The position numbers and the translations under genes are program-made. This document shows, piece after piece, positions 30,685 through 42,661 of a stretch of 64,000 nt of DNA. The notes under the pieces were generated by a model. That model saw only the letters and a list, made by a program, of their open reading frames with translations, did not search any database and had not been told where the DNA came from. Source of the stretch: an uncultured Pelagibacteraceae bacterium (GTDB lineage: Bacteria; Pseudomonadota; Alphaproteobacteria; Pelagibacterales; Pelagibacteraceae); assembly GCA_902597215.1 (NCBI GenBank), contig CACJWU010000001.1, forward strand, positions 1-64,000. The letters run 5' to 3'. Every line of letters begins with the position of its first letter. The stretch's first letter is position 1.

Positions 30685-31302
30685 ATGACAAAAAGATTAA
30701 ACTCTAAACACAAAGTAGACAGAAGACTTAAAGCAAACCTTTGGGGAAGACCCAAAAGTCCTTTTAATAAGAGAGCTTATGGTCCAGGTCAACACGGACA
30801 AACAAAAACTTCTAAACCCTCAGATTATGGTATTCAGCTACAAGCCAAACAAAAGTTAAAAGCTTATTATGGTAACATAAATGAAAGACAATTCAGAAAC
30901 ATTTATAAAAAAGCTAACATGTTAAAAGGTGATACTAGTGAAAATTTAATTGGTTTACTTGAAAGAAGATTAGATGCGGTTATTTATAGGGCAAAATTCT
31001 CAACAACTATCTTTTCTGCTAGACAATTAATTAATCATAGCCATGTAAGAGTTAATGGAAAAAAAGTAAATATTGCAAGTTACTTAGTTAAGGAAGAAGA
31101 TACAATTGAAATCAGAGATAAGTCTAAACAATTAGCAATAATTGATATTGCATTAGCAAATAAAGAGAGAGAAGTTCCTGAATATATACAAATGGATGAA
31201 AAAAATAAGAAATTTAAATTTGTGAGAACACCTAAATTTGAAGAAGTACCTTATCCTGTAATGATGGAACCAAACTTAGTAATTGAATACTATTCAAGAT
31301 AA
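30685..31302 (+). CDS. rpsD: 30S ribosomal protein S4
   Basis: '[27 protein letters not shown]', S4 domain '[42 protein letters not shown]'. Confidence 0.98.
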   Translation: MTKRLNSKHKVDRRLKANLWGRPKSPFNKRAYGPGQHGQTKTSKPSDYGIQLQAKQKLKAYYGNINERQFRNIYKKANMLKGDTSENLIGLLERRLDAVIYRAKFSTTIFSARQLINHSHVRVNGKKVNIASYLVKEEDTIEIRDKSKQLAIIDIALANKEREVPEYIQMDEKNKKFKFVRTPKFEEVPYPVMMEPNLVIEYYSR

Positions 31303-31305
31303 AAA

Positions 31306-31638
31306 TTATTTTTTATAATTAATTCCCTTATCTTCAAATATTTTTTTAAGTTCTCCGTTTTCATACATTTCTTTGACTATATCACAGCCACCTACAAATT
31401 CTTTTTTAACATAAAGCTGAGGAATTGTAGGCCAATCACTAAATACTTTTATACCTTCTCTTAGTGATTGATTCTCTAAAACATTTACTCCTTTAAAGGT
31501 TACTTCTAATATTTTTAACATATTTGAAACTGCCATAGAAAATCCACATTGAGGTGCATCTGGAGTTCCTTTCATAAATAAACATACCTCATTGTTATCT
31601 ATATGATTTTGTATTAAGCTTTTAGTTTGATCATCCAT
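31306..31638 (-). CDS. Monothiol glutaredoxin (Grx4 family)
   Basis: 'VCLFMKGTPDAPQCGFSMAV', 'WPTIPQLYVKKEFVGGCDIV'. Confidence 0.94.
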   Translation of the reverse strand: MDDQTKSLIQNHIDNNEVCLFMKGTPDAPQCGFSMAVSNMLKILEVTFKGVNVLENQSLREGIKVFSDWPTIPQLYVKKEFVGGCDIVKEMYENGELKKIFEDKGINYKK

Positions 31639-31868
31639 TATTGTTCCTTTGTTTTAATTGCTAAAGCGTGCAGTTCGTTTCCCATTCTTCCTTTTAAAGA
31701 ATTATATACCATTTTATGTTGTTCTATTTTACTTTTACCTGAAAATGATGATGAGGTAACTGTAGCAGAATAATGATTTCCATCACCTGCCAAATCTTGT
31801 ATTTCAACAGAAGCATCAGGCATTGCATCTTTTATAAATTTTTCAATTTCTTTTAAATCCATTGCCAT
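31638..31868 (-). CDS. bolA: BolA family protein
   Basis: '[58 protein letters not shown]'; start at 31868 gives TAATG overlap with purL stop; ORF track starts at 31895. Confidence 0.88.
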   Translation of the reverse strand: MAMDLKEIEKFIKDAMPDASVEIQDLAGDGNHYSATVTSSSFSGKSKIEQHKMVYNSLKGRMGNELHALAIKTKEQ

Positions 31869-34063
31869 TAAGAACTCATATATCTTATTAACCAATTAGT
31901 ATTATATGATTTTAATTCGTCAATTGTAATGTTTGTCTTTTGATTAATTGTTATTTGTTTTTCTACAATTTTGCCCAATATTTCGTAGTGAACTGAGTTA
32001 TCAATAAGAGTTTTTGTTACTTTTTTCAAATCGCCTGTTTGAATTTCTATTAAATATCTACCCTGATCTTCAGAAAATAAATACTCCATTTCACTTATTA
32101 AAGATTTTATTTTGTTAAATTCTAAACCTTTATTTCCTTTAATACACATCTTACTTACGGCAGTTATTATTCCTCCCAGAGATACATCGTGAGCACTTTT
32201 TATTAAATCTTTTTGAATTAGCTGAAGTAGGGTTTCACCATTATTTTTTTCATTAAAAAGGTTTATTTCAGGAGGAGGACCATTTTTTTCGTCCAAAATT
32301 GTTCTAGCAAATAAACTTTGATCGATATGTCCCTCAGTTTTTCCAATCACTAGAACTAAATTATCAACTTCTTTTAAATCCATTGTAATCATTCTTTTAT
32401 AGTCTTTAATTAATCCAACACCACCAATGGAGGGTGTTGGCTTAATACCAATCTCTTTTGTTTGGTTATAAAAAGATACATTTCCAGATACCACTGGAAA
32501 ATTTAAATATTTACTAGCCTCACCAATCCCTTGGACACATTCTACAAACTCTCCCATGTTATCTTCTTTTTCTGGACTTCCAAAATTAAGACAATTAGTT
32601 ATTGCTATTGGAGTTGCGCCAACTGAAATTAAGTTTCTCCAACTTTCGGCTACGACTTGTTTTCCGCCTGTTAAAGGATGAGCCCAACAATACACAGCCG
32701 ATGAGTCAACGGAGGCTGCTACAGCTTTATTTGTCCCATGAACTCTTACCACACCTGCATCTCCTCCAGGTTTTTGAATAGTATCTCCCATAACTGTATG
32801 ATCGTATTGTTGCCAAATCCATTCTTTACTGCAAACATTTTGATTTGAAAGTACTTTCTTTAAAACATCTTTTATCTTTAATTTATTTAAAGTATCTTTT
32901 TTAATTCTATTTTTTTTTGGAAGTTTAGATTTTTTCCATTTTCTGTTATACATCGGTGAATTTTCAACTAAAGTATTTACAGGTATATTTGCAACTTTTT
33001 CATTATTAAAAAATAATTCAATATTTTTTGATTTAGTCGTTTTTCCAATTACAGCAAAATCTAAATTCCATTTATCAAATATTTTTTTTGCCTGTTCTTC
33101 TTTTCCATTTTCTAAAACTATTAACATTCTTTCCTGACTCTCTGAAAGCATGATTTCATAAGGAGTCATTTTGGTCTCTCTACATGGAACTTTATTGAGG
33201 TTAATTTCAATTCCCAAATTTCCTTTAGATGCCATTTCTATGCTGGATGATGTAAGTCCAGCAGCACCCATATCTTGTATTGCTATAATTGAATCACCAG
33301 CCATAAGCTCTAAACAAGCCTCTAATAAAAGTTTTTCTGTAAAAGGATCACCAACTTGAACGGTAGGTTTTTTTTCTTCAATTTTTTCATCAAAGCTTGC
33401 TGATGCCATACTTGCTCCATGAATTCCATCACGTCCTGTTTTTGAACCAACATAAATAACAGGTTTATCTAATCCTGCTGCTTTAGAGTAAAATATTTTA
33501 TTTTTCTTTACCAAACCTAAAGTCATTGCGTTTACCAAGATATTTCCATTGTATGAGCTATCAAATGATGTTTGACCTGCAATAGTAGGAACACCCATAC
33601 AGTTTCCATAACCTCCGATTCCGTGGACAACTCCTCTTAAAAGATTTTTTGTTTTCTTGTGTTGTGGAGATCCAAAGTGAATAGAATTTAAATTAGCAAT
33701 TGGTCTTGCGCCCATTGTAAAAACATCTCTCATAATACCACCAACCCCTGTTGCTGCCCCTTGATATGGTTCAATAAAAGAGGGGTGGTTGTGGCTTTCA
33801 ATCTTAAAAACTATTGCATCACCATCTTCGATATCAATAACACCAGCATTTTCTCCAGGTCCTTGAATAACTTTTTTACCTTTTGTAGGTAATTTTTTTA
33901 AATGAAGTCTTGAGGATTTATAGGAACAATGTTCATTCCACATCGCAGAAAATATTCCCAGTTCAGTTAAATTCGGTGTTCTTTTCAGTAAATCACAGAT
34001 TTTTTTATATTCATCTTTTTTAAGACCATGGTCTATTGCTAATTGTTCGTTAACTTCTGTCAT
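31868..34063 (-). CDS. purL: Phosphoribosylformylglycinamidine synthase, large subunit
   Basis: '[20 protein letters not shown]', '[38 protein letters not shown]'. Confidence 0.98.
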   Translation of the reverse strand: MTEVNEQLAIDHGLKKDEYKKICDLLKRTPNLTELGIFSAMWNEHCSYKSSRLHLKKLPTKGKKVIQGPGENAGVIDIEDGDAIVFKIESHNHPSFIEPYQGAATGVGGIMRDVFTMGARPIANLNSIHFGSPQHKKTKNLLRGVVHGIGGYGNCMGVPTIAGQTSFDSSYNGNILVNAMTLGLVKKNKIFYSKAAGLDKPVIYVGSKTGRDGIHGASMASASFDEKIEEKKPTVQVGDPFTEKLLLEACLELMAGDSIIAIQDMGAAGLTSSSIEMASKGNLGIEINLNKVPCRETKMTPYEIMLSESQERMLIVLENGKEEQAKKIFDKWNLDFAVIGKTTKSKNIELFFNNEKVANIPVNTLVENSPMYNRKWKKSKLPKKNRIKKDTLNKLKIKDVLKKVLSNQNVCSKEWIWQQYDHTVMGDTIQKPGGDAGVVRVHGTNKAVAASVDSSAVYCWAHPLTGGKQVVAESWRNLISVGATPIAITNCLNFGSPEKEDNMGEFVECVQGIGEASKYLNFPVVSGNVSFYNQTKEIGIKPTPSIGGVGLIKDYKRMITMDLKEVDNLVLVIGKTEGHIDQSLFARTILDEKNGPPPEINLFNEKNNGETLLQLIQKDLIKSAHDVSLGGIITAVSKMCIKGNKGLEFNKIKSLISEMEYLFSEDQGRYLIEIQTGDLKKVTKTLIDNSVHYEILGKIVEKQITINQKTNITIDELKSYNTNWLIRYMSS

Positions 34064-34743
34064 TTAATATTATTTAAAAGATTTTTAAAAAAAAAGGATC
34101 CATCTTCCCCAGATAAACTTTTATCTATCATCCTTTCAGGATGAGGCATCATTCCCAAAATGTTTTTCTCTTTATTAAAAATACCAGCAATATTATTTAG
34201 TGATCCATTGGGATTAAATTTCTCATCAGTATTTCCATCATTATTACAATAATAGATTGCGACTTGGTTATTATCTTGAATTTCCTTTAGTTGATCATTG
34301 GTACAAAAATAATTTCCCTCATTGTGAGCGATATGAAACTCAAATACATCTTTATCTAAATTTTTAAAATATTGATTGTCTTTATTATTAACTTTTACAA
34401 AAACGTTTTTACAAATAAATTCTAAGTATTTATTTCTCAATAAAACTCCTGGGACCAAACCTGTTTCAACCAATATCTGAAAACCATTACAAATCCCCAT
34501 AACTAAGCCACCTGATTTTGCAAAATTAATAATTGATTGCATTATTTTTGATTTTGCAGCCATACTTCCACATCTTAAATAGTCACCGTAAGAAAATCCT
34601 CCAGGCAAAACAACCAAATCACTTCTAGGTAATTCATTGTCATCATGCCAAACCATTTTATTTTTAAATCCAAATTTTTTAAGTGCAACATCCATATCTC
34701 TATCACAATTTGAACCAGGAAAAGTTATTACAGATGATTTCAT
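34060..34743 (-). CDS. purQ: Phosphoribosylformylglycinamidine synthase, glutaminase subunit
   Basis: '[19 protein letters not shown]', '[18 protein letters not shown]', '[11 protein letters not shown]'. Confidence 0.97.
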   Translation of the reverse strand: MKSSVITFPGSNCDRDMDVALKKFGFKNKMVWHDDNELPRSDLVVLPGGFSYGDYLRCGSMAAKSKIMQSIINFAKSGGLVMGICNGFQILVETGLVPGVLLRNKYLEFICKNVFVKVNNKDNQYFKNLDKDVFEFHIAHNEGNYFCTNDQLKEIQDNNQVAIYYCNNDGNTDEKFNPNGSLNNIAGIFNKEKNILGMMPHPERMIDKSLSGEDGSFFFKNLLNNIK

Positions 34744-34746
34744 TAA

Positions 34747-34989
34747 TTATTGAGTTCCAATAATTTTATAATCTTCAATTACTAGGTTTGCTAAAAGTTT
34801 TTTACACATATCCTCAACAATTTCTTTTGCTTTGGTTGGGTCGTTTTCTTTAACATTAATTTCAAAGTATTTACCTTGCCTCACCTCATCTATACCTTTA
34901 AAACCCATTCCATCTAAAGCTTGATGAATCACTTTTCCTTGTGGATCTAAAACATCTTTCTTTAATGTTATAATTGCAGATATTTTCAT
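34747..34989 (-). CDS. purS: Phosphoribosylformylglycinamidine synthase, PurS subunit
   Basis: 80 aa; '[38 protein letters not shown]'. Confidence 0.95.
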   Translation of the reverse strand: MKISAIITLKKDVLDPQGKVIHQALDGMGFKGIDEVRQGKYFEINVKENDPTKAKEIVEDMCKKLLANLVIEDYKIIGTQ

Positions 34990-35771
34990 TTTCTTTTTTT
35001 TTTAACAGAAGATAACTTTGTGACATTTACCGCAGTTATATTTGACTGTTCGTGTAAAATACCTAATCTTTTTGCGACCTCAGTATAAGCAGGAATTAAA
35101 TCTCCAAGGTCTTTTCTAAATCTATCTTTATCTAATTTTTTGTCAGTGATTGAGTCCCACAACCTACAGGTATCTGGACTTATTTCATCTGCTAAAATTA
35201 CTTCATTCCTACCGTTAATTTTAATTCTTCCAAATTCTAATTTAAAATCTATTAGTTTAATTCCAATTCCTCTAAACATACCAACCATGAAGTCATTTAT
35301 TCTTAAAATCATTTTTTTTATTTTTTCTATTTCCTTTTTTGTAGCCCAATCAAAGGTATAGATATGTTCCTCAGCAATTAATGGGTCGCCTAAAGCATCA
35401 TCTTTTAAGCAATATTCAATTAATGGTTCTTTAAGAACTGTTCCATCTTCAATACCTAATCTTTTGGTAATCGATCCCGTTGCAACATTTCTTATTATAA
35501 ACTCAATTGGAACTATTTCTACGAGCTTGATCAATTGTTCTCTCATGTTAAGACGTTTGACTAAGTGATTTTTAATTCCAATTTGAGAAAGATTTGAGAG
35601 GATATGCTCTGAAATCCTATTATTTAAAACACCTTTTCCCTCAATAGTGCTTTTTTTTTGATTATTAAATGCAGTTGCATCATCTTTAAAATATTGAATA
35701 ACCAAAGCTTTATCTTGAGTAGCATAAATAATCTTAGCTTTTCCCTCATATAATTTTTTACCTTTTTTCAT
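34986..35771 (-). CDS. purC: SAICAR synthetase
   Basis: '[13 protein letters not shown]', '[20 protein letters not shown]', '[18 protein letters not shown]'. Confidence 0.97.
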   Translation of the reverse strand: MKKGKKLYEGKAKIIYATQDKALVIQYFKDDATAFNNQKKSTIEGKGVLNNRISEHILSNLSQIGIKNHLVKRLNMREQLIKLVEIVPIEFIIRNVATGSITKRLGIEDGTVLKEPLIEYCLKDDALGDPLIAEEHIYTFDWATKKEIEKIKKMILRINDFMVGMFRGIGIKLIDFKLEFGRIKINGRNEVILADEISPDTCRLWDSITDKKLDKDRFRKDLGDLIPAYTEVAKRLGILHEQSNITAVNVTKLSSVKKKRK

Positions 35772-37063
35772 TATTTAAATACTCTTCTAAAGATTAAATT
35801 TATATTCTTGAAATGTTTGGCATAACTAAAAATAGTTCTTAATTTTTTTGGAGATATTTTGCTCATTATATATTTATCAGATTGTATAACTTCAAATAAA
35901 TTTAAATTTTCGGCAAAACATTTTTTTGCATAAGTTTGAACCATTTTGTAAGATTTTTCTCTACTTAAGCCTGTTTTAGTTAATTCCAGCATTAGTTCTT
36001 GTGAAAAAATTAGTCCTTTAGTTAGATTTAAATTTTCTAACATTTTTTTTGGATAAACAATCATATTATCTAAAATGTTGGTCAGTCTAACTATTGCAAA
36101 ATCAATAGTTATATTGGCATCTGGTCCTATGTTTCTCTCTACACTTGAATGCGAAATGTCTCTCTCATGCCATAAGGCAATATTTTCTAGGGCAGGGGTT
36201 ACTGCACTTCTAATCATTCTAGCAAGACCAGTAAGATTTTCACTTAAAATAGGATTTTTTTTATGAGGCATTGCTGATGAGCCTTTTTGATTTTTTGAAA
36301 AGTATTCTTGAAGTTCATAAACTTCTGTTCTCTGCAAATGTCTTATTTCGGTGGCAACTCTTTCTATTGATCCAGCGATTATCCCTAAAACTGAGAAATA
36401 AAAAGCGTGTCTATCTCTTGGTATAACTTGAGTTGATATTGGCTCAACTTTTAAACCTAGTTTTTTTGCAACATGTTTTTCAACATTTGGATTTATATTT
36501 GCAAATGTTCCAACTGCACCTGAGATTGCACAAGTTGATACTTCATCAATTGCATCAATAAGTCTTTTTCTGTTTCTTTTAAATTCCTCATAAAAAGAAG
36601 CCAGCTTTAAACCAAAGGTAATTGGCTCTGCATGAATACCATGACTTCTACCCATACAGGGAGCAAACTTGTATTTTCTAGCTTGTCGCTTTAATACTTT
36701 TAAAATTTGATCAAGATCTTTAATGATTATTTTTCCAGATTGAACTAATTGAATATTGAAACTTGTATCTAGTACATCAGATGAGGTCATTCCTTGATGA
36801 AGGTATCTGGCTTTAATACCAGCTTTTTCAGTTATAGAGGTTAAGAAAGCAATTACGTCATGTTTAACTTGGTTTTCAATCTGATGAATTCTTTTTACAT
36901 TTATTTTTGCTTTCTTTCTGACTGTTGAAGAAACACCCTTTGGTATCTGTCCAAGTTTTTCCATTGCTTGTGCCGCAGCTATTTCTACATCAAGCCAAAT
37001 TTTATATTTATTTTCTTCTGACCAAATATCAGTAAGTTCTTTTCGAGAATATCTTTTTATCAT
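35771..37063 (-). CDS. purB: Adenylosuccinate lyase
   Basis: '[37 protein letters not shown]', '[25 protein letters not shown]'. Confidence 0.97.
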   Translation of the reverse strand: MIKRYSRKELTDIWSEENKYKIWLDVEIAAAQAMEKLGQIPKGVSSTVRKKAKINVKRIHQIENQVKHDVIAFLTSITEKAGIKARYLHQGMTSSDVLDTSFNIQLVQSGKIIIKDLDQILKVLKRQARKYKFAPCMGRSHGIHAEPITFGLKLASFYEEFKRNRKRLIDAIDEVSTCAISGAVGTFANINPNVEKHVAKKLGLKVEPISTQVIPRDRHAFYFSVLGIIAGSIERVATEIRHLQRTEVYELQEYFSKNQKGSSAMPHKKNPILSENLTGLARMIRSAVTPALENIALWHERDISHSSVERNIGPDANITIDFAIVRLTNILDNMIVYPKKMLENLNLTKGLIFSQELMLELTKTGLSREKSYKMVQTYAKKCFAENLNLFEVIQSDKYIMSKISPKKLRTIFSYAKHFKNINLIFRRVFK

Positions 37064-37066
37064 TAA

Positions 37067-37840
37067 TTATAAATATGGAGGCTTTGAATAACCTTTAGCA
37101 GATTCTGTAAAGATTTCATAACCATTTTCTGTAATTCCTATTGTATGCTCGAATTGTGCAGACAAAGATTTATCTTTTGTTACTGCTGTCCACCCGTCAT
37201 TAAGCATTTTTACATCATATTTTCCAGAGTTTATCATTGGTTCAATTGTAAAAGTCATGCCAGGTTTAAGTTCCATTCCTGTATTTTTTGTTCCATAATG
37301 TAAAATATTTGGGTGCTCATGGAAAGTTGTGCTTATTCCATGTCCACAAAAATCCCGTACGACAGAAAAACCTTTTTCTTCTACGTAAGATTGAATCTCA
37401 TGCCCTATATCACCCAGTTTTATTCCAGGTTTTAAAATTTTTATTGCCCTCATCATAGACTCATATGTAGCATTAATAAGATTATTCAACTTAACAGAGG
37501 TTTTTCCAATACAAAACATTCTACTTGTATCTCCATAATGACTGTCTACTATCGCGGTTACATCTACATTAAGAGCATCACCTTCTTCTAAAATTCTTTC
37601 TTTGCTTGGAACACCATGGCAGACTACATGGTTTAAAGAAGTACATAGTGATTTTGTAAACCCTCTGTAAAAGAGCGGGGCAGAGTGACCACCATTATCT
37701 TTTATAAATTCATAACCCAGTTTATCAATATAATCTGTTGATACACCTTCTTTGATATTTTCAGTGAGCATATCTAAAGTTTGTGCAGCTAATTTACCTG
37801 CAACTCTCATCTTTTCAAATTTTTCAGAATAATTATTCAT
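37067..37840 (-). CDS. map: Methionine aminopeptidase type I
   Basis: 'CTSLNHVVCHGVPSKERILEEGDALNVDVTAI', 'GHGISTTFHEHPNILHYG', 'GMTFTIEPMI'. Confidence 0.96.
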   Translation of the reverse strand: MNNYSEKFEKMRVAGKLAAQTLDMLTENIKEGVSTDYIDKLGYEFIKDNGGHSAPLFYRGFTKSLCTSLNHVVCHGVPSKERILEEGDALNVDVTAIVDSHYGDTSRMFCIGKTSVKLNNLINATYESMMRAIKILKPGIKLGDIGHEIQSYVEEKGFSVVRDFCGHGISTTFHEHPNILHYGTKNTGMELKPGMTFTIEPMINSGKYDVKMLNDGWTAVTKDKSLSAQFEHTIGITENGYEIFTESAKGYSKPPYL

Positions 37841-38531
37841 CTATTATTTTAAGTTTTTTATCTATAAAAATTTTTTTTGAACTTATTTTACACCTATAAG
37901 CTAGAAAATTTACTCCTGCTTTTTTTGCCAAAAGATAATTTTTATAATATTCTCTATCTATATCTTTAGCTATCTTAAATTTTTCCATATTTTGAACTTG
38001 AACTAAAAAAATTAGATAACTTTTGTAACCCTTCTTTATGGCATCAATGAGGGCAAGTAAATGTTTTGAACCTCTAGATGTGATTGCATCAGGAAATTCA
38101 GCAGTCTTATTGTTTCTGAAAAGAGTGACATTTTTAACTTCTATAAAGCTTTTTTCATTATTTTTTTCTATAAGAAAATCAAACCGTGTTTCTTTATTAA
38201 AAAAAACCTCAGGTTTTATTATTTCAATATTTGAAAGCTCTTTAATTAGGTTATTTATCAAACCATGATTAACAATTTTATTTGCTCTGTGAGTATTTAC
38301 CCCAACTAGATTATTTTGAGATTTAATTATCTCTAAACTATACTTTAATTTTCTTTTTGGATCGTTGTGTTTTAGTACATAAACTTCATTGCCTTCATTA
38401 AGAAGACCTTTCATAGACCCAGTATTTGGACAATGAGCTGTGATTTTAGATTTATTTAATTTAACATCTGTAAAAAAACGTTTATACCTTTTGATTAATT
38501 TGCCTTTTAATAAAGAGTTGGTAAATTCCAT
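37833..38531 (-). CDS. sfsA: SfsA-family protein (sugar fermentation stimulation homolog)
   Basis: 'LIKRYKRFFTDVKLNKSKITAHCPNTGSMKGLL', 'FPDAITSRGSKHLLAL'; start at MEFTNSLLKG (38531) favoured over ORF-track start 38564. Confidence 0.88.
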   Translation of the reverse strand: MEFTNSLLKGKLIKRYKRFFTDVKLNKSKITAHCPNTGSMKGLLNEGNEVYVLKHNDPKRKLKYSLEIIKSQNNLVGVNTHRANKIVNHGLINNLIKELSNIEIIKPEVFFNKETRFDFLIEKNNEKSFIEVKNVTLFRNNKTAEFPDAITSRGSKHLLALIDAIKKGYKSYLIFLVQVQNMEKFKIAKDIDREYYKNYLLAKKAGVNFLAYRCKISSKKIFIDKKLKIIDE

Positions 38532-38550
38532 ATTCAAATTATACATAAAA

Positions 38551-39300
38551 ATGAGTAAAAACATAAAAGTAAATGCTGCAATTCTAATTATTGGTAATGA
38601 AATTCTTTCAGGCAGAACACAAGATACTAATACAAGTACTTTAGCAAATTGGCTGAATTCTATTGGTGTTAAGGTTGCCGAAGTAAGAGTTGTTCCAGAT
38701 GAAGAAAAAATAATTGTTGATACTGTTAATTTATTAAGAAAAAATTATGATTATGTTCTTACGACTGGTGGTATTGGTCCAACGCACGATGATATTACTG
38801 CTAAATCAGTTGCAATGGCTTTTGGTAAAAAATACGAAATACATAAAGAAGCCTTTAAAATATTAGAATCTTATTATAAACCAGGTGAATTTAATGAAGG
38901 TCGACAGAAAATGGTTTGGATGCCTGAGGATGCAGAATTAATATTAAATCCAACAAGTGGTGCTCCTGGGTTTAGTGTAGACAACGTATTTTGTCTACCG
39001 GGGGTTCCCTCAATTTTAAAATCAATGTTAGGTGGTTTGAAAAATAAAATTGTAGGAGGAGAACCTATTTTAAGTCTTACGATTAGTTTAAAAACGGTTG
39101 AAAGCGAAATTGCTAATTCATTAACAAAAGTTCAGGATCAAAATAAAGATGTTGAAATTGGAAGCTATCCGTTTTTCCATGCAGGTAAACTTGGAGTATC
39201 AATAGTTATTAGATCAGAAAATCAATCAAAAATTGATGAGTGTAATTCACAAATCTTAAAATTTGTAAATGAAAAAAAAATAGAAGTAGTTGATAGATAA
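38551..39300 (+). CDS. Molybdopterin-binding / CinA N-terminal-like protein
   Basis: 'AAILIIGNEILSGRTQDTNTSTLANWLNSIGVKVAEVRVVPD', 'LTTGGIGPTHDDITAKSVA'; true start MSKNIKVN at 38551 rather than 38440. Confidence 0.9.
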   Translation: MSKNIKVNAAILIIGNEILSGRTQDTNTSTLANWLNSIGVKVAEVRVVPDEEKIIVDTVNLLRKNYDYVLTTGGIGPTHDDITAKSVAMAFGKKYEIHKEAFKILESYYKPGEFNEGRQKMVWMPEDAELILNPTSGAPGFSVDNVFCLPGVPSILKSMLGGLKNKIVGGEPILSLTISLKTVESEIANSLTKVQDQNKDVEIGSYPFFHAGKLGVSIVIRSENQSKIDECNSQILKFVNEKKIEVVDR

Positions 39301-39705
39301 ATGCTTTATTTCGCTTACGGAAGTAATCTTCATCATTTTCAAATGAAACGCAGATGTAAAGACAGTTTTTTTATCAAAAAAATCAAACTTAAAAATTTTA
39401 GACTTACATTTAGAAGTAAATATAGAGCTGCTGATATTGAGTTTAAAAAAAACTCTATAGTACCAGGTGGTTTATTTGAAATTTCTAAGAGCGATGAAAA
39501 AAAACTAGACATTTATGAGGATTATCCAATTCTATATAAAAAGTATTATTTCTTGCATTATGGAAAAAAAGTTATGACTTACACAATGGTTAAAAAAACC
39601 AGTTTTAGATTTCCAACTGAAAGATATTTAAATGTTGTAAAACGTGGATACAAAGATTGTAAACTTGATCTGAAATATTTGGAAAAAGCGTTATTAATTA
39701 AATAA
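39301..39705 (+). CDS. Gamma-glutamylcyclotransferase-like (GGCT/AIG2) protein
   Basis: 'MLYFAYGSNLHHFQMKRRCKDS', 'VPGGLFEIS..DEKKLDIYEDYP'. Confidence 0.8.
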   Translation: MLYFAYGSNLHHFQMKRRCKDSFFIKKIKLKNFRLTFRSKYRAADIEFKKNSIVPGGLFEISKSDEKKLDIYEDYPILYKKYYFLHYGKKVMTYTMVKKTSFRFPTERYLNVVKRGYKDCKLDLKYLEKALLIK

Positions 39706-39710
39706 AACAT

Positions 39711-41432
39711 TTAAATGTTTGATAACCACATAGTCTCAAACGGTTTTAGCTTGAAAGATTTATTAAAATAGTAAATTTTAAGGTTAATTATATTTTTCCA
39801 TTTATTATATTTTTTATCTAACTTTACATATTGATATACTGAAGAACAATTTGTAATTGATATGATTGTTTGTTTTTTATCTAGACTGATCCTTTCAAAA
39901 CAGAACAACTTAGATCCAAGATTGATATTTAACCTTTTAGCGTTGGGATGAAATGCTTTCTGTTTTCTCTTTATTTCTAACAATTTTCCAATATTTTGAT
40001 AAAAAATACTTTGTTTAGAGTTTTTGTCACTTAATTTTTTTTTAATATCTTTATAATTCCATTTATACCTATTAACATCTCTATTATTGCCAGTTATCAC
40101 ATACTTTGCTTCATCGTTAGACTTTCCAAATAAAGAATTAAAGTAAACAGCTGGAATTCCCTCAAAAGAAATCATCACAGCATGTGCTGCAAAATATCTC
40201 TCTAAAAAAAATTTTCCTTTTGGATCATAGTCTGATTTTTTTAATGCGTTGAAAACTGTGATATTAGCTTCATAGACTTTTTTTGATTTATTTTGAATTT
40301 TTCTATATGAAAATTTTGATCCATTTTTTTTAAGTCTTTTAAGGAGATTATTAAGAGATTTTTTACTTAATATACCTTCAGTAGGTCTAATACCAATTCC
40401 ATCATGGGATGCTATAAAATTTAAATAACTATAACCATATTTTGTAGTTGGAAGATTTCTACTCCATTTATTTAAATATGAGCTGTTTTCAAATAAAAAA
40501 GTGTAAATTAAAAGGGGTGGTAAAGTAAAATTATAAATCCAATTAGCTTCATCATTATTACCAAAATAACTCAGATTTTCTTTTTCTGGTAAGTTAGTTT
40601 CAGTAATAATTATAGTTTTTACATTTAAATGATTAATTATAATTCTTAAAAGTCTTATAATTTCGTGTGTTTGTTTTAAATTAATACAAGTAGTTCCACT
40701 TTCTTTCCAAAGATAAGCTACCGCGTCCAATCTAAAAATTGTTATGCCGTTATTGATAAGATGAATCATGATTTTAATAAATCTTAATAAGACTCTAGGA
40801 TTTTTAAAATTTAAGTCTATTTGATCTGAACTAAAAGTTCGCCAAATATAATCTGAATTATTAAAGATGCTTATCTTTTTTAATAATTTATGGTCTCTTG
40901 GTCTAACTACTTTTGAACTATCAAACTTTGAGTTCACTGTTAAAAAATAATTGTTTCCAGGTTTTTTTCTTTTTAAGAAGTTTTTGAACCATAAACCTCT
41001 AGCCGATGCATGATTTATTACTACGTCTGCCATTACTTTACTTAATTTTGAAATGTTATTTATATCAGACCAAGACCCTATCTTTTTTTGTATTTTATAA
41101 TGATCTTTCACAGCAAAACCACTGTCACTACTTGAGGGATAAAAAGGTAAAAAATGAATAGTATCAAAAAGTTTTCTTAATTTTTTTTTGAAAAAACTTT
41201 GAAAAATTTTGATTGAACTTTTTTGACCTGAATAAATATTATCCCCATAACTTATTAATAATGAAGTTTTTTCAGAAATTTCAAATTTTTTTTTTGAATT
41301 AATTTTATTAAAGTTTTGAATAAGTTGGATAATCTCATTTTTGAGATTATTCATATCTTTTGTTGATAAAATGGGTTTATAAATATTCTCTAGAATAGAT
41401 CTGATTTTTTTTTGATCTTTTTTTATTAACAT
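39711..41432 (-). CDS. GH13 subfamily 18-type sugar phosphorylase (sucrose / glucosylglycerate phosphorylase-like)
   Basis: 'FLPFYPSSSDSGFAVKDHYKI', 'MADVVINHAS', 'FRLDAVAYLWKESGT' nucleophile region, 'IITETNLPEKENLSYFG' acid/base region; adjacent to GT81 gene. Confidence 0.8.
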   Translation of the reverse strand: MLIKKDQKKIRSILENIYKPILSTKDMNNLKNEIIQLIQNFNKINSKKKFEISEKTSLLISYGDNIYSGQKSSIKIFQSFFKKKLRKLFDTIHFLPFYPSSSDSGFAVKDHYKIQKKIGSWSDINNISKLSKVMADVVINHASARGLWFKNFLKRKKPGNNYFLTVNSKFDSSKVVRPRDHKLLKKISIFNNSDYIWRTFSSDQIDLNFKNPRVLLRFIKIMIHLINNGITIFRLDAVAYLWKESGTTCINLKQTHEIIRLLRIIINHLNVKTIIITETNLPEKENLSYFGNNDEANWIYNFTLPPLLIYTFLFENSSYLNKWSRNLPTTKYGYSYLNFIASHDGIGIRPTEGILSKKSLNNLLKRLKKNGSKFSYRKIQNKSKKVYEANITVFNALKKSDYDPKGKFFLERYFAAHAVMISFEGIPAVYFNSLFGKSNDEAKYVITGNNRDVNRYKWNYKDIKKKLSDKNSKQSIFYQNIGKLLEIKRKQKAFHPNAKRLNINLGSKLFCFERISLDKKQTIISITNCSSVYQYVKLDKKYNKWKNIINLKIYYFNKSFKLKPFETMWLSNI

Positions 41433-42652
41433 TAAGAATATTTTTTATTATCATCATTAACTACTTTTTCAAGTCTTCCAAGAAAATCTGGTATTGCACT
41501 TTTCACTCTACTCCACGTTGGTATAAAAGGAGTATCCATTGGATTAAGGATAAATGCCTCACCAGCTTTCATTATATTCATTGCAAATAACTCAACAGCT
41601 TGCTCCTCTGTGTGTGAGTCAAATTTTAGGCCATTCATCATGGCATCACTTCTATATATGTCGATCAAATCTAGAGCTGATCTATAGTAGGTTGCTTTTA
41701 GTGATCTAAATTTTTCTCTACTAAAAGTATTACCTTGTGTGGCTAATTTTTTTATAAACGTTTTGATGATATCAATTGACATTCTAGATAATCCTTTTGT
41801 TTCATCTTCGATCGATAAAACTTGATGTTTGTGATCATAAGTATCAGCTAAATCAACCTGACAAATATTCTGGGGTGAAAAACTTCTCTGCATTTCAGAT
41901 AAAATACCTACCTCTATACCCCAGTCTGATGAAATTCTTAATTCTGGCAAAACATTCCGTCTGAAAGAAAATTCGCCAGCAAGAGGATATTTGAAAGATT
42001 TCATGAATTCCAAATAATCACTTTTACCAATAGTTTTTTCTAAAGCGGTTAATAATGGAAAAACAAGCAATCTTGCTACTCTACCATTCATTTTTTCATT
42101 TGCTATCCTAGGATAATATCCTTTGCAAAATTCAAAGTTAAAAAGAGGGTTTACAACTGGATAAAAAAGTTTTGCAAGCATTCTTCGATCATATGTTTTG
42201 ATATCACAATCATGCAATGCAACAGAACGTGCACTATCTCTTGCTATACACATTCCAATGCAATACCAAACATTTCTTCCTTTACCAAGTTCACTTGGTG
42301 AAAGATTATTTTTTTCTAATTCTTTATCAAGTTTTTTTAAATTAGGACCATCATTCCAAAGTATCGAAAATGGTGTTTTTAATTTTTTGAAAAATTTCCA
42401 AGCTTTTCTAGCTTGTGTCTCATTAGCTTTATCTAGACCAATAATGATATGATCGAGATACTTAGTTTTACTTATCTCCTCAACTATTTTAGGTAAGGCT
42501 GTTCCTTCTAATTCAGAATAAAGACATGGTAAAATTAATTCCATTTTTCTTTGATCAGAAAATTTTAATAATTCACTCTCAATAACTGAAGTGGACTTTG
42601 TGCCAAAGTCATGCAAGGTGGAGATTACTCCATTTTGTGAAAAATCACCCAT
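41432..42652 (-). CDS. Glucosyl-3-phosphoglycerate synthase-like glycosyltransferase (GT81)
   Basis: 'MELILPCLYSELEGTALPKIVEEIS', 'GKGRNVWYCIGMCIARDSARSVALHDCDIKTYDRRMLAKLFYPVVNP'. Confidence 0.8.
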   Translation of the reverse strand: MGDFSQNGVISTLHDFGTKSTSVIESELLKFSDQRKMELILPCLYSELEGTALPKIVEEISKTKYLDHIIIGLDKANETQARKAWKFFKKLKTPFSILWNDGPNLKKLDKELEKNNLSPSELGKGRNVWYCIGMCIARDSARSVALHDCDIKTYDRRMLAKLFYPVVNPLFNFEFCKGYYPRIANEKMNGRVARLLVFPLLTALEKTIGKSDYLEFMKSFKYPLAGEFSFRRNVLPELRISSDWGIEVGILSEMQRSFSPQNICQVDLADTYDHKHQVLSIEDETKGLSRMSIDIIKTFIKKLATQGNTFSREKFRSLKATYYRSALDLIDIYRSDAMMNGLKFDSHTEEQAVELFAMNIMKAGEAFILNPMDTPFIPTWSRVKSAIPDFLGRLEKVVNDDNKKYS

Positions 42653-42661
42653 GCAGTTTTT

